55,337 bases of DNA, taken from NCBI GenBank assembly GCA_014379905.1, contig JACMKX010000106.1, forward strand, positions 1 through 55,337. The letters run 5' to 3'. The stretch comes from Ferruginibacter sp. (GTDB lineage Bacteria; Bacteroidota; Bacteroidia; Chitinophagales; Chitinophagaceae). How positions within the stretch are numbered: position 1 is the first letter of the stretch; the number at the start of each line of letters is the position of its first letter. Positions 1-7,217 of the stretch are shown piece by piece. The notes under the pieces were generated by a model. The model was given only the letters and a program-made list of their open reading frames with translations, was not told where the DNA came from and searched no databases. A program made the translations under genes and the position numbers.

Positions 1-330
1 AATAGATTCTAAAGACTTTTCAGGTTTATAGTGCACTTTAAAAAAATCTACCGGATCATCCTTCCTTTTTATGGCAATTGAAATAATTTCCTGGGCTTTT
101 CTTACTTCATCATCCAATCTTTCATTAAGTTCTGCCGTAACCCCATAAAGAATTGGCAACTGGTCGGAAATTCTCCTTCGTTTCTTATTCCAGTATTTAG
201 CTGGTACACCTAATCCGGAATCTAGCACTGCTCTCCTGTCGCTTGTAAAACAATATTGGATGGCGATTGATGATGTTCCATCTTTCCTGATTTTTCCTGT
301 TCGACATACAGGTAATAATTGCAAATTCAT
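1..330 (-). CDS. Tyrosine recombinase/integrase, N-terminal part (runs off the left edge)
   Basis: The minus strand is open for 110 codons from an ATG at 330 to the window edge with no stop. The protein begins MNLQLLPVCRTGKIRKDG and continues with a turn of the type SGLGVPAKYWN, then a basic helical stretch. This is the layout of the arm-type DNA-binding domain that starts Bacteroidota tyrosine recombinases of integrative elements: a short beta hairpin, the V-x-x-x-x-W element, then a helix. The catalytic domain (R...HxxR...Y) would lie beyond the window, so activity cannot be judged. The start is supported by the family's typical N-terminus. It sits 250 bp from the 3' end of a tRNA-Cys gene, the usual place for an integrase of a tRNA-targeting element. 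Element type (ICE, island or prophage) cannot be told. Confidence 0.82.
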   Translation of the reverse strand, partial: MNLQLLPVCRTGKIRKDGTSSIAIQYCFTSDRRAVLDSGLGVPAKYWNKKRRRISDQLPILYGVTAELNERLDDEVRKAQEIISIAIKRKDDPVDFFKVHYKPEKSLESI

Positions 331-413
331 ATGATACTTTTTTACTGTTTACAAATCACTTTTTTAAGTCTCTGATCAGTGTCAAAATCTGTTTTAGCAG
401 AGACCAAATTTTT

Positions 414-448
414 GGTCGATCAAATGGTCGATCAAATAGTCGATTAAG
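414..448. repeat. Three short direct repeats upstream of the integrase
   Basis: Two exact 12-bp copies of GGTCGATCAAAT abut each other (414-425 and 426-437), and a third degenerate copy, AGTCGATTAAG, follows at 438-448. A partly palindromic GACCAAA...TTTGGTC overlaps the first copy. They lie between the integrase start and tRNA-Cys. Tandem short repeats here could be arm-type integrase sites or an operator for integrase control. That role is inferred from position only. Confidence 0.6.
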
Positions 449-580
449 TGAAGTAAAGCGGAGTATGAAGGTAAAATGCAGAAAGACTGCAAACTGTTAT
501 AACCTTCTGAAAACAAAGTACTAACAGTAAGGATAGGTAAAAATAGAAAAAGGGACTATCGCATTGATAGCCCCTTTCGG

Positions 581-651
581 AGGTCCCTAGCGGATTCGAA
601 CCGCTGTAGAAGCTTTTGCAGAGCTTTGCCTAGCCACTCGGCCAAAGGACC
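581..651 (-). tRNA. tRNA-Cys (anticodon GCA)
   Basis: The minus strand folds into a full cloverleaf. The 7-bp acceptor stem is GGTCCTT with AGGGACC (one G-T pair). The D arm is GCC...GGC around GAGTGGCTA, the anticodon stem is AAGCT/AGCTT with loop CTGCAAA, and the T arm is AGCGG/CCGCT with loop TTCGAAT. The anticodon is GCA and the discriminator base is T, which is the identity base of bacterial tRNA-Cys. No CCA is encoded. Its 3' end faces the integrase at 1-330, so it is the probable integration target. Confidence 0.96.
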
Positions 652-683
652 ATAACTGATTCAGTAATACTGTTTCAGGTTGG

Positions 684-716
684 CAAAAATAGGGTATTTT
701 TATCCATATTTTCAAA
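684..716 (-). promoter_or_regulatory. Likely promoter of tRNA-Cys
   Basis: Reading the minus strand, TTTG (716-713) is followed after 21 bp by TATTTTTG (691-684), an exact match to the Bacteroidota -7 consensus TAnnTTTG. The -7 box lies about 33 bp before the tRNA 5' end. The fit is by eye. Confidence 0.55.
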
Positions 717-758
717 ATCAACCCAAAACAAATCCTGATATTTTTTTAATAATATGAT

Positions 759-1637
759 ATGAACATCATTGCAGCATCGGAACTCATCATCAACGATCGT
801 GGCGCCATTTACCACGTAAATTGCCGCCCGGAGGAAATTGCCAATACCATAATTACCGTGGGTGATCCTGACAGGGTTAGAGAAGTGAGCAAACATTTTG
901 ATAGCATCGAGTTTAAAAATCAACACCGGGAATTTATAACTCATACAGGTTATATCGGTAAAAAAAGAATTTCCGTTACCAGCACCGGCATCGGCCCGGA
1001 TAATATTGATATTGTATTGAATGAACTGGATGCTTTGGTAAATATTGATTTTGATACAAGAACCATCAAAGAAAATCTAACTTCCTTAAATATTATTCGG
1101 GTAGGAACATCGGGTTCCTTACAAAAAGAAATCCCGGTAGATAGTTTTGTAGCCAGTACACATGGCCTGGGCTTAGATAACCTGATGAATTTTTACCAGC
1201 ACAGCAGCAATGAAGAAGAAAAACAAATACTGCATTCCTTCAACACACATGCACAGTTGCATCATGGTATTTCATCGCCCTACATTACCGGTGCCGGAAT
1301 GAACTTATTAAAAGAATTTGTGGATGGATTCCATAGTGGGATCACTGTAACCTGCCCGGGCTTTTATGGCCCGCAGGGAAGAGTGCTGAGGATGGGCTTA
1401 ACGCAGCCGCAATTAATAGATAGCCTTACCAGTTTTAATTTTGGTCAGCATCGTATCAGTAACTTTGAAATGGAAACATCTGCTATCTACGGAATGGGGA
1501 AAGTATTAGGGCATCATTGCTTGTCGTTAAGCGCTATCGTTGCAAACCGCATCAGCAAAGAGTTTAGTAAGGATGGAGGAGCTGCAGTGGAGAGCTTGAT
1601 TGAGAAGACCTTGGGGATAGTAGAAAGTAAGTTGTGA
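759..1637 (+). CDS. Nucleoside phosphorylase, uridine phosphorylase-like
   Basis: This 292-residue protein belongs to the PNP/UDP phosphorylase family, which cleaves nucleosides with phosphate to give the base and ribose-1-phosphate in nucleotide salvage. Visible signatures are the phosphate-binding G35-D36-P37 in ITVGDPDRV, the R-V-G-T-S-G-S block that follows the central strand, and FEMET at about 236-240, the ribose-binding E-M-E region. Length is slightly longer than classic uridine phosphorylase (about 250) because of a longer N-terminus. Whether uridine or a purine nucleoside is the substrate cannot be read from sequence. It stands alone downstream of tRNA-Cys; its 3' end runs directly into a repeat cluster. 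Confidence 0.88.
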   Translation: MNIIAASELIINDRGAIYHVNCRPEEIANTIITVGDPDRVREVSKHFDSIEFKNQHREFITHTGYIGKKRISVTSTGIGPDNIDIVLNELDALVNIDFDTRTIKENLTSLNIIRVGTSGSLQKEIPVDSFVASTHGLGLDNLMNFYQHSSNEEEKQILHSFNTHAQLHHGISSPYITGAGMNLLKEFVDGFHSGITVTCPGFYGPQGRVLRMGLTQPQLIDSLTSFNFGQHRISNFEMETSAIYGMGKVLGHHCLSLSAIVANRISKEFSKDGGAAVESLIEKTLGIVESKL

Positions 1638-1740
1638 GTGGCGAGTGGTTAATGGGGAGTGGTAAATGGTTAATGGGGAGTGGTAAATGGTTAATCGGGA
1701 GTAGTAAATGGTTAGTGGGAAATAGCCGGTAGTTAATGAG
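1634..1740 (+). repeat. Left heptad-repeat cluster flanking the four-helix-bundle gene
   Basis: From just before the phosphorylase stop codon the sequence is a degenerate 7-bp tandem array: agtggcg, agtggtt, aatgggg, agtggta, aatggtt and so on, for about 15 units. It is the reverse complement in style of the TAACCAT-type cluster at 2175-2246, so the two can pair across the gene between them. The 17-mer at 1637-1653 recurs exactly at 14415-14431. Confidence 0.85.
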
Positions 1741-1813
1741 TGTTATTCACATTTAAAATATGAAATTCAAACACTAATTTTTGAGTTTTTAAAATCACTT
1801 AAAAATTTACGCA

Positions 1814-2182
1814 ATGCTTAATTTATCACACAAAAATTTAGCGCTTTACAAAATTTCATTACTCCTGGTGAAAGAGGTCTACAGTTTAACAAAAAAATTT
1901 CCTAAAGAGGAGCAATATGGATTAGTAAGTCAATTACGCAGAGCCGCAGTATCTGTGTGCAGTAACCTGGCCGAAGGATCAGCCAGGATATCAGCAAAAG
2001 AAAAAAAGCGATTTTATGAGATAGCAAGAGCATCATTAGTTGAAATAGATACCCAGGTTGAGATATCCATTCTATTGGAATATCTTTCTCCGGAAAATAT
2101 AATTGAATTCGCAAAATATGAAGAATCGGTCTTTAAAATATTAAGCAAATTCATAAGTAACTTAGGGTTTTCAACCCATTAA
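1814..2182 (+). CDS. Four-helix-bundle protein (S23 / 23S rRNA intervening-sequence protein family)
   Basis: This 122-residue protein has the hallmarks of the four-helix-bundle family first known from ORFs inside 23S rRNA intervening sequences and related to Avd of diversity-generating retroelements. They are an N-terminal helix (KNLALYKISLLLVKEVYSLT), the conserved Q-L-R-R-A-A-x-S-V-x-x-N-x-A-E-G-S at about 41-58, the K-x-x-F-Y-E-I-A-R-x-S-x-x-E region at about 65-79, and a last amphipathic helix. Molecular function in the family is not established; RNA or nucleic acid binding is suspected. The stop codon lies inside the right repeat cluster, and the gene is bounded by complementary heptad repeats, recalling the stem-plus-ORF layout of rRNA intervening sequences. 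No reverse transcriptase or rRNA is nearby. Confidence 0.9.
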   Translation: MLNLSHKNLALYKISLLLVKEVYSLTKKFPKEEQYGLVSQLRRAAVSVCSNLAEGSARISAKEKKRFYEIARASLVEIDTQVEISILLEYLSPENIIEFAKYEESVFKILSKFISNLGFSTH

Positions 2183-2246
2183 CCATTAACCATTAGCCAC
2201 TAACCATTAACCATTAACCACTAACCATTACCTCTAACCACTAGCC
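2175..2246 (+). repeat. Right heptad-repeat cluster (TAACCAT type)
   Basis: About ten units of period 7 (taaccat, taaccat, tagccac, taaccat, taaccat, taaccac, taaccat...) run from the four-helix-bundle stop codon to 1 bp before the dapF start. It is the inverted partner of the cluster at 1634-1740. The 13-mer at 2231-2243 recurs exactly at 14554-14566. Confidence 0.85.
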
Positions 2247-2247
2247 C

Positions 2248-3030
2248 ATGCATCTACATTTCTACAAATACCACGGTACCGGAAACGATTTTGTTATCCT
2301 TGACAACAGGAATAGAGCATACGATGAGCTCAGCAACCAGCAGGTAACAAAAATCTGTCATCGTCATTTCGGAATTGGTGCAGATGGATTGATGATGCTG
2401 AATCACAAGCCCGGCTACGACTTTGAAATGATCTATTACAATGCCGATGGAAAGCCCAGCAGCATGTGCGGCAACGGCGGACGTTGCCTGGTAAAATTTG
2501 CCTACGATATGGGCATCCATAAATATACTTATCGTTTTATTGCCGTAGATGGTAATCATGAAGCAGAGATAGACAATCATAACCGGGTACGCCTGAAAAT
2601 GCAGGATGTGGAAACAATAGAAGAACATTCTTCTTACAGCGTGCTCAACACCGGTTCACCTCATTACGTCAAATTCACGAACGATGTGGCAGCTGCTGAC
2701 GTAGTAGCAAACGGAAGAGCTATCCGAAACAGCCATCATTTTGCTGTAGAGGGTATTAACGTAAACTTTGTGGAAAGCACCGGCGAAGACAGTATATTCG
2801 TGCGTACTTACGAACGTGGTGTGGAAGACGAAACGATGAGCTGCGGAACCGGCGTTACCGCTGCAGCTTTAATAAGTGCACACAACGAGCGGGGGTTTAA
2901 CAGGGTGGAAATTAAAACACCCGGTGGCCATTTAAGTGTAGAGTTTAACAAAATATCCGACCATGTGTTCAAGGATATTTGGCTTTGCGGCCCGGCAACT
3001 TTTGTTTATAAAGGCGAAATAGATATATAA
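2248..3030 (+). CDS. dapF: Diaminopimelate epimerase
   Basis: DapF converts LL- to meso-diaminopimelate for lysine and peptidoglycan synthesis in the cytoplasm. The 260-residue protein has both catalytic cysteines in their motifs: C74 in MCGNGGRC and C199 in SCGTG. Other family blocks are the N-terminal K-Y-H-G-T-G-N-D-F, N-T-G-S-P-H near 134-139 and the E-x-G-V-E-x-E-T region. Length fits the family (about 260-275). The start is the first ATG after the heptad repeats, which leaves almost no leader of its own. The CorA-type gene follows after 2 bp, so they are probably co-transcribed. Confidence 0.97.
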   Translation: MHLHFYKYHGTGNDFVILDNRNRAYDELSNQQVTKICHRHFGIGADGLMMLNHKPGYDFEMIYYNADGKPSSMCGNGGRCLVKFAYDMGIHKYTYRFIAVDGNHEAEIDNHNRVRLKMQDVETIEEHSSYSVLNTGSPHYVKFTNDVAAADVVANGRAIRNSHHFAVEGINVNFVESTGEDSIFVRTYERGVEDETMSCGTGVTAAALISAHNERGFNRVEIKTPGGHLSVEFNKISDHVFKDIWLCGPATFVYKGEIDI

Positions 3031-3032
3031 CA

Positions 3033-3971
3033 ATGATCAATTCTTTCAGGATAGAAGAACATAAAACGGTAGCAGTTGATAAGCCTGCTGCAGGAACATG
3101 GGTAAATGTATTGCCGCCGTTAAAACAGGAGGAATTTTCTGAATTAAGCGACGCCCTGGAAATACCTATCGACTTTTTAAAAGATTCATTGGATATAGAC
3201 GAACGAAGCCGCTATGAAATTGAAGATGAGACCAAGCTGATCGTAATTAAAACGCCTACAGAAAACAATTCCTTCAACGAAAGTGATGCCTTTTATATCA
3301 CCATTCCTATTTGTATTATTCTTACCAATAAACAGATCGTCACCGTAAACTCTTTTGAGAATGAAGCAATAAAAAAATTCCTGAATAGCTTCCAGAATCG
3401 CCGGCCGGATAAAATGAATATGATGGTGCTGAAAATCTTTGAAAAGATCACAGCCAATTTCCAGGAGCACCTTAAAGAGATCAATATGCGGAGAAACACG
3501 CTGGAACAGCGTTTATATGCCTCCAACAGGAATGAAGAATTATTACAATTGATGCGGATCCAAAAAAGCCTGGTATATTTTTTAACTGCTTTAAGAAGCA
3601 ATGAATTGCTGATGATGAAAATGGCCCGCACTGATTTTTTAAAGTTAAGTGACACAGAAAAAGATTTCCTCGATGATCTTGTAATAGAAACATCACAGGC
3701 ATTGGAAACAGCACAAACCTATACCAACATCCTCAGCAGTACCATGGATGCTTATGCAAGTATCATCAGCAATAACCAGAATGCAGTGTTGAAAAGATTG
3801 AGCACGCTCACCATTTTCCTCAGTATCCCGGTATTCATTGCCAGTGTGTATGGCATGAACGTACCACTCCCCTTCCAGGATTCGCATTTTGCTTTTTGGA
3901 TACCCTTATCATTTTCTCTTATCATTCTTGCATACGTAATCTTTTACTATTTTAAACAGGCAAAAAAATAA
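3033..3971 (+). CDS. corA: CorA-family magnesium/divalent cation transporter
   Basis: A 312-residue inner-membrane channel of the CorA family, which forms pentamers that let Mg2+ (or Co2+/Ni2+) enter. The long N-terminal cytoplasmic domain has the alternating helix/strand pattern of the family. The C-terminus has two transmembrane helices (about 253-274 and 284-306) separated by the signature YGMN, with the pore-entry GMN motif at the end of TM1. The short K-rich tail after TM2 is typical. It sits 2 bp after dapF and 2 bp before the NUDIX gene, an apparent operon without clear functional logic. Metal specificity is not determined by the visible motifs. Confidence 0.93.
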   Translation: MINSFRIEEHKTVAVDKPAAGTWVNVLPPLKQEEFSELSDALEIPIDFLKDSLDIDERSRYEIEDETKLIVIKTPTENNSFNESDAFYITIPICIILTNKQIVTVNSFENEAIKKFLNSFQNRRPDKMNMMVLKIFEKITANFQEHLKEINMRRNTLEQRLYASNRNEELLQLMRIQKSLVYFLTALRSNELLMMKMARTDFLKLSDTEKDFLDDLVIETSQALETAQTYTNILSSTMDAYASIISNNQNAVLKRLSTLTIFLSIPVFIASVYGMNVPLPFQDSHFAFWIPLSFSLIILAYVIFYYFKQAKK

Positions 3972-3973
3972 TC

Positions 3974-4432
3974 ATGTTCAATATTAGGGTGTATGGCATT
4001 TTAATTAATGAACAAAAGCAGGTGCTGGTAAGTGATGAATACATTCGTGGTAATTATTACACAAAGTTTTGCGGCGGCGGTTTAGAAAAGGGAGAAGGAA
4101 CCATTGATTGCCTCAAGCGGGAATTTATGGAGGAAATGAATCTCCCTGTTGAAGTAACCGCACATTTATATACCACGGATTTTTACCAGCAAAGTGCCTT
4201 CAACCCCGATCACCAGATTATTTCCATTTATTATATTGTTAAACCACTGGCGCCAATAGCTGTTGCGCTTCGTACAAAAATCTTCGATTTTGATGAGGCT
4301 CAACTGGAAGTGTATAATAAGTCTGGCGAAACAGAAACATTTCGTTTTATTGACTGGGATGATTTTAGTGAAGCTTCTGTAACTTTGCCCATTGATAAAA
4401 TTGTTGCCAAAACTATTAAAGAACAGCTATGA
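3974..4432 (+). CDS. NUDIX hydrolase
   Basis: A 152-residue NUDIX-fold protein. The Nudix box is present at about 35-57: G-x5-E-x7-R-E-x-x-E-E read from GGLEKGEGTIDCLKREFMEE, with the last glycine replaced by N. All metal-binding glutamates are kept, so it should hydrolyse a nucleoside diphosphate linked to some other group; the substrate is unknown. It overlaps the next gene by 4 bp (ATGA), indicating translational coupling with the acetyltransferase. Confidence 0.9.
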   Translation: MFNIRVYGILINEQKQVLVSDEYIRGNYYTKFCGGGLEKGEGTIDCLKREFMEEMNLPVEVTAHLYTTDFYQQSAFNPDHQIISIYYIVKPLAPIAVALRTKIFDFDEAQLEVYNKSGETETFRFIDWDDFSEASVTLPIDKIVAKTIKEQL

Positions 4433-5016
4433 GTTTATTAAACGATCACATTGTTTTAGAAAACCACAGGGTAAGATTAGAACCTTTGGAAGAAAAGCAT
4501 TTTGAACCTTTAATGGAGGTAGCGAAAAATACGGAAATGTGGGAGTTCACCGCTGCCAAAATAAATTCACCGGAAGATTTCAGAAAATACTTTGATACAG
4601 CCCTAAATGAAATAAAAAATAAGGCTTCCTACGTATTTGCCGTATTTGATAAAAAAGAAAATAGGTACGGTGGCTGTACCCGGTACGCCAATATAAGTTT
4701 ACCTGATAAACGGGTGGAGATTGGATGGACATGGTACCACCCTGCTTTACAACGTACAGGCCTTAACCGGAATTGCAAATTTTTGTTGCTGAGTTTTGGA
4801 TTCGAAAAATTAGAGCTGAACAGGATAGAATTAAAAACAAGTCATCTTAATAATAAGTCGCAAACAGCTATGCGTAAAATTGGGGCTGTTGAAGAAGGCA
4901 CTTTAAGAAGGCATGCCATCAATGAAGATGGAACTGTGAGAGATACTGTGTATTTCAGTTTTATAAAAGAAGACTGGCCGGGCATTAAGGCAACTGTATT
5001 TGCAGGATACAGGTAA
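4429..5016 (+). CDS. GNAT acetyltransferase, RimJ/RimL type
   Basis: A 195-residue GNAT protein of the RimJ/RimL/SpeG-like group. It opens with the typical V-x-L-E-P-L-E-x-x-H-F block, has the central strand VEIGWTWYHPALQRTG that leads into the acetyl-CoA loop, and ends with LNRIELKTSHLNNKSQTAM, where asparagines mark the conserved N-x-x-S motif, followed by K-x-G-A-x-x-E-G. The acceptor (protein N-terminus, small molecule or antibiotic) cannot be told. The acetyl-CoA loop reads Q-R-T-G-L-N rather than the usual Q-x-x-G-x-G/A, a mild deviation. Confidence 0.88.
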   Translation: MSLLNDHIVLENHRVRLEPLEEKHFEPLMEVAKNTEMWEFTAAKINSPEDFRKYFDTALNEIKNKASYVFAVFDKKENRYGGCTRYANISLPDKRVEIGWTWYHPALQRTGLNRNCKFLLLSFGFEKLELNRIELKTSHLNNKSQTAMRKIGAVEEGTLRRHAINEDGTVRDTVYFSFIKEDWPGIKATVFAGYR

Positions 5017-5282
5017 ATAAGAAATAAGGAACTAAAATAAGGAATGAGGAAATTGGGCATTCTGACCTGTAATAAAGTACCAGCTATCAATGAGGGAAAT
5101 TTGCGGGGTTCCGGCAAATTGTTTTTCTTAATTCGTGGAATTCGTCCCTAAAATTCGTGCTATTAAATAATATACACCCGGCGTTCTGGGATTTAAAAAA
5201 TTCGTGCAATTCCTATAATACGTGTAAAAAATTGGTCTGACCTTCGGTACCGACCCAAAAATTCGTGTAATAAGAAAAAAAA
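5017..5282. repeat. Intergenic region with scattered AATTCGTG repeats
   Basis: No gene is seen. From about 5134 the sequence carries at least five copies of AATTCGTG or close variants, some spaced by 9 bp (aattcgtgg aattcgtcc). The reverse-complement form of the same family appears at 47932-47963. Confidence 0.7.
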
Positions 5283-5679
5283 ATCTATCAGCCATAAGCC
5301 GGATTCTGTTATCCCCGCAATACTGCGGGAACGGCCATCATTTATCTGGTCCACACATTGCTGTGAGGATCTTGCTGCCTACCCTCCAACTCGGGCGGGC
5401 CGCCCTCAAACGCTGGTATACGTGGCATTACAGCACATAAGGTTTACCCGTGTCGTTAGTTACCTAACGAGACCGTGAGCTCTTACCTCACGTTTTCAAC
5501 CTCACCCTGTCCTCTCCAAAAGAGAGGGAAAGGCAGTTATTTTCTGTGGCACTTTCTCTTTTGCATGGTTCGTGTCTCCACGAAACCTTACAAAGCCGGC
5601 TCTTAACCGGTATGTTGCCCTTTGCTGTCCGGACTTTCCTTCCCGATACAAGATCGGAACGATAGCCGGCTGATAGAAA
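5283..5679 (-). ncRNA. rnpB: RNase P RNA (bacterial type A)
   Basis: On the minus strand this about 397-nt segment has the fixed RNase P RNA landmarks. The 5' strand TCTATCAGCC pairs with GGCTGATAGA at the 3' end to form P1. GGAAAGTCCGGACA follows near the 5' end (CRI), then AAGTGCCACAGAAAA (CRII/III region), and the 3' segment ends with ACAGAATCCGGCTTATGG (CRV, the P4 partner). GAGGGTAGGCAGC and the P10-P12 stems are also recognisable. It processes the 5' ends of tRNAs with the RnpA protein. Its P9 hairpin (GGTTTCGTGGAGACACGAACC) is long and resembles repeats downstream at 5866-5958. Ends are set from P1 and may be off by a few bases. Confidence 0.96.
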
Positions 5680-6059
5680 TTCAAAGTTAACTTAAATTCC
5701 TGCAGTGATAGCAGCTACTCCTGATGGCCTGCTATGTAGGGCGTTTTTTATTGTTGTTTCCCGGCAGGAGTTCTTTATTCAACTTCATTGGCCACACCTG
5801 AATTCCGGCAAAGGCTGGCTCTGTTCATCCTTATATAAATGGGGAACTTTTACATATGCGGATCCTGCCATGGTTCTTGTCTCCAGGAAACATGCAAAGT
5901 TTACCGGAGCAGGCCTCCGCCATGCGCCATTGTTCGTTTCTCCACTAAACTTATGAAGTTTACCTATGCGGGTCTGTCCACTCATTGAACCTGCCCAGCA
6001 CAAACTTATTTATCGAAAAACCGCAGGCTTAACTAACTTCATTCAACCAACTACTTTAT
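5680..6059. other. Gene-free spacer with degenerate rnpB-P9-like repeats
   Basis: No convincing gene. Two degenerate copies, about 34 bp each (5866-5899 and 5925-5958, starts 59 bp apart), resemble the P9 segment of rnpB at 5562-5595. All share the pattern cat-ggTTC-TGTCTCCA-gAAAC-AAG. The two copies are each followed by TTTACC, giving a loose tandem array. Short ORFs on both strands here have no protein-like features. Confidence 0.6.
5682..5689 (-). promoter_or_regulatory. Likely -7 element of the rnpB promoter
   Basis: The minus strand reads TAACTTTG, an exact match to the Bacteroidota TAnnTTTG box, ending a few bases before the P1 helix of RNase P RNA, just where the transcript should start. 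No clear TTG -33 box is seen at the right spacing. Confidence 0.6.
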
Positions 6060-7217
6060 ATGCTTACAAAGATCTTTCGTGATTTTTTTAACAGTGAAAA
6101 AACCGGCGGACTCGTGCTCATTTTTTGCACCATCGTTTCGCTGGTACTGGCCAACAGCGGATGGAAAGATCCTTACATTAGTTTCTGGAACAACGACTTT
6201 AATGGCCATTCCTACACACATTGGATAAATGACGGGCTGATGGCCATTTTCTTTTTGCTCATCGGGCTCGAATTAGAACGGGAAGTATATATTGGCGAAC
6301 TCAATAATTTCAGGAATGCCCTATTCCCGGCGGCGGCGGCGCTGGGTGGTGTATTGGTACCGGCAGCTATTTATATATTTTTTAATTATGGAACTCCTTC
6401 ACAAAGTGGCGCAGGTATACCTATGGCCACAGATATTGCTTTTGCCATTGGTGTATTATCCTTAATGGGAAACAAAGTACCGGCCGGTTTAAAAATATTC
6501 ATTACTGCATTAGCCGTCATCGATGACTTGTTTGCCATACTTGTGATTGCTATTTTTTATTCCACAGGCATTTCCTGGATCTATTTGGGAATAGCTGCCG
6601 CTATTTTTATAGCTATGCTCATTATGAACAGGTTAAAAGTTCATGTATTGCTTCCCTATTTAATGCTGGGTATTTCACTTTGGTATTGTATGTTGCATTC
6701 CGGCGTTCATGCCACTATTGCAGGCGTGCTAACAGCTTTCGCCATTCCATTTGGAGACGGAGGCGAAAATTCGATCTCCTATAAACTTCAGCACTTTTTG
6801 CATAAGCCGGTTGCATTTATCATCGTTCCGTTATTTGCCCTGGCTAACACAGCTTTATACATTGCGCCTGGCTGGATGCAGCAATTACAGACTACAGAAG
6901 GTCTTGGTATCATTGCAGGATTGGTAGCAGGTAAACCCATTGGCATCCTATTATTCAGTGCTGCCGCTGTAGCATTGGGTATTTGCAAATTACCAGCGGG
7001 TTTAAAATGGAAGCATATCACAGGCGCAGGTATGTTGGCAGGTATCGGTTTTACTATGAGTATTTTTGTTGCCTTGCTGGCATTTGATAAGGAAGAGTAT
7101 GTAACCATCGCCAAAATAAGTATTATTGCCGCTTCCGTTATCGCAGCTTTAGCAGGATTAATTATGCTAAAAATTATTTTAAGAAGTAAAATTTCGGAAG
7201 CAGATGAAGAACAATAG
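6060..7217 (+). CDS. nhaA: Na+/H+ antiporter NhaA
   Basis: NhaA exchanges two H+ for one Na+ across the inner membrane and keeps sodium and pH in balance. The 385-residue protein matches the family in length and has about 12 hydrophobic segments. Key signatures are the start with F-x-x-S-E-x-x-G-G, the TDIAFAIG block at 124-131 (unwound TM4), and the paired aspartates D155-D156 in AVIDDLFAI, the ion-binding site. The C-terminal block GIGFTMSIFVALLAF is also conserved. The following gene overlaps it by 14 bp, suggesting coupled expression. Confidence 0.96.
   Translation: MLTKIFRDFFNSEKTGGLVLIFCTIVSLVLANSGWKDPYISFWNNDFNGHSYTHWINDGLMAIFFLLIGLELEREVYIGELNNFRNALFPAAAALGGVLVPAAIYIFFNYGTPSQSGAGIPMATDIAFAIGVLSLMGNKVPAGLKIFITALAVIDDLFAILVIAIFYSTGISWIYLGIAAAIFIAMLIMNRLKVHVLLPYLMLGISLWYCMLHSGVHATIAGVLTAFAIPFGDGGENSISYKLQHFLHKPVAFIIVPLFALANTALYIAPGWMQQLQTTEGLGIIAGLVAGKPIGILLFSAAAVALGICKLPAGLKWKHITGAGMLAGIGFTMSIFVALLAFDKEEYVTIAKISIIAASVIAALAGLIMLKIILRSKISEADEEQ

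Noticed and set aside
1814..2182. Four-helix-bundle gene as accessory protein of a diversity-generating retroelement
   Set aside because: No reverse transcriptase, template repeat or variable target gene is in the window.
1634..2246. Heptad arrays as a CRISPR
   Set aside because: Units are 7 bp without spacers, and no cas gene is present.
5502..5684. 60-codon ORF on the minus strand
   Set aside because: It lies wholly within RNase P RNA.
5705..5956. 83-codon ORF in the rnpB-nhaA spacer
   Set aside because: It is a translation of spacer repeats, with no protein-like pattern and an overlapping opposite ORF.
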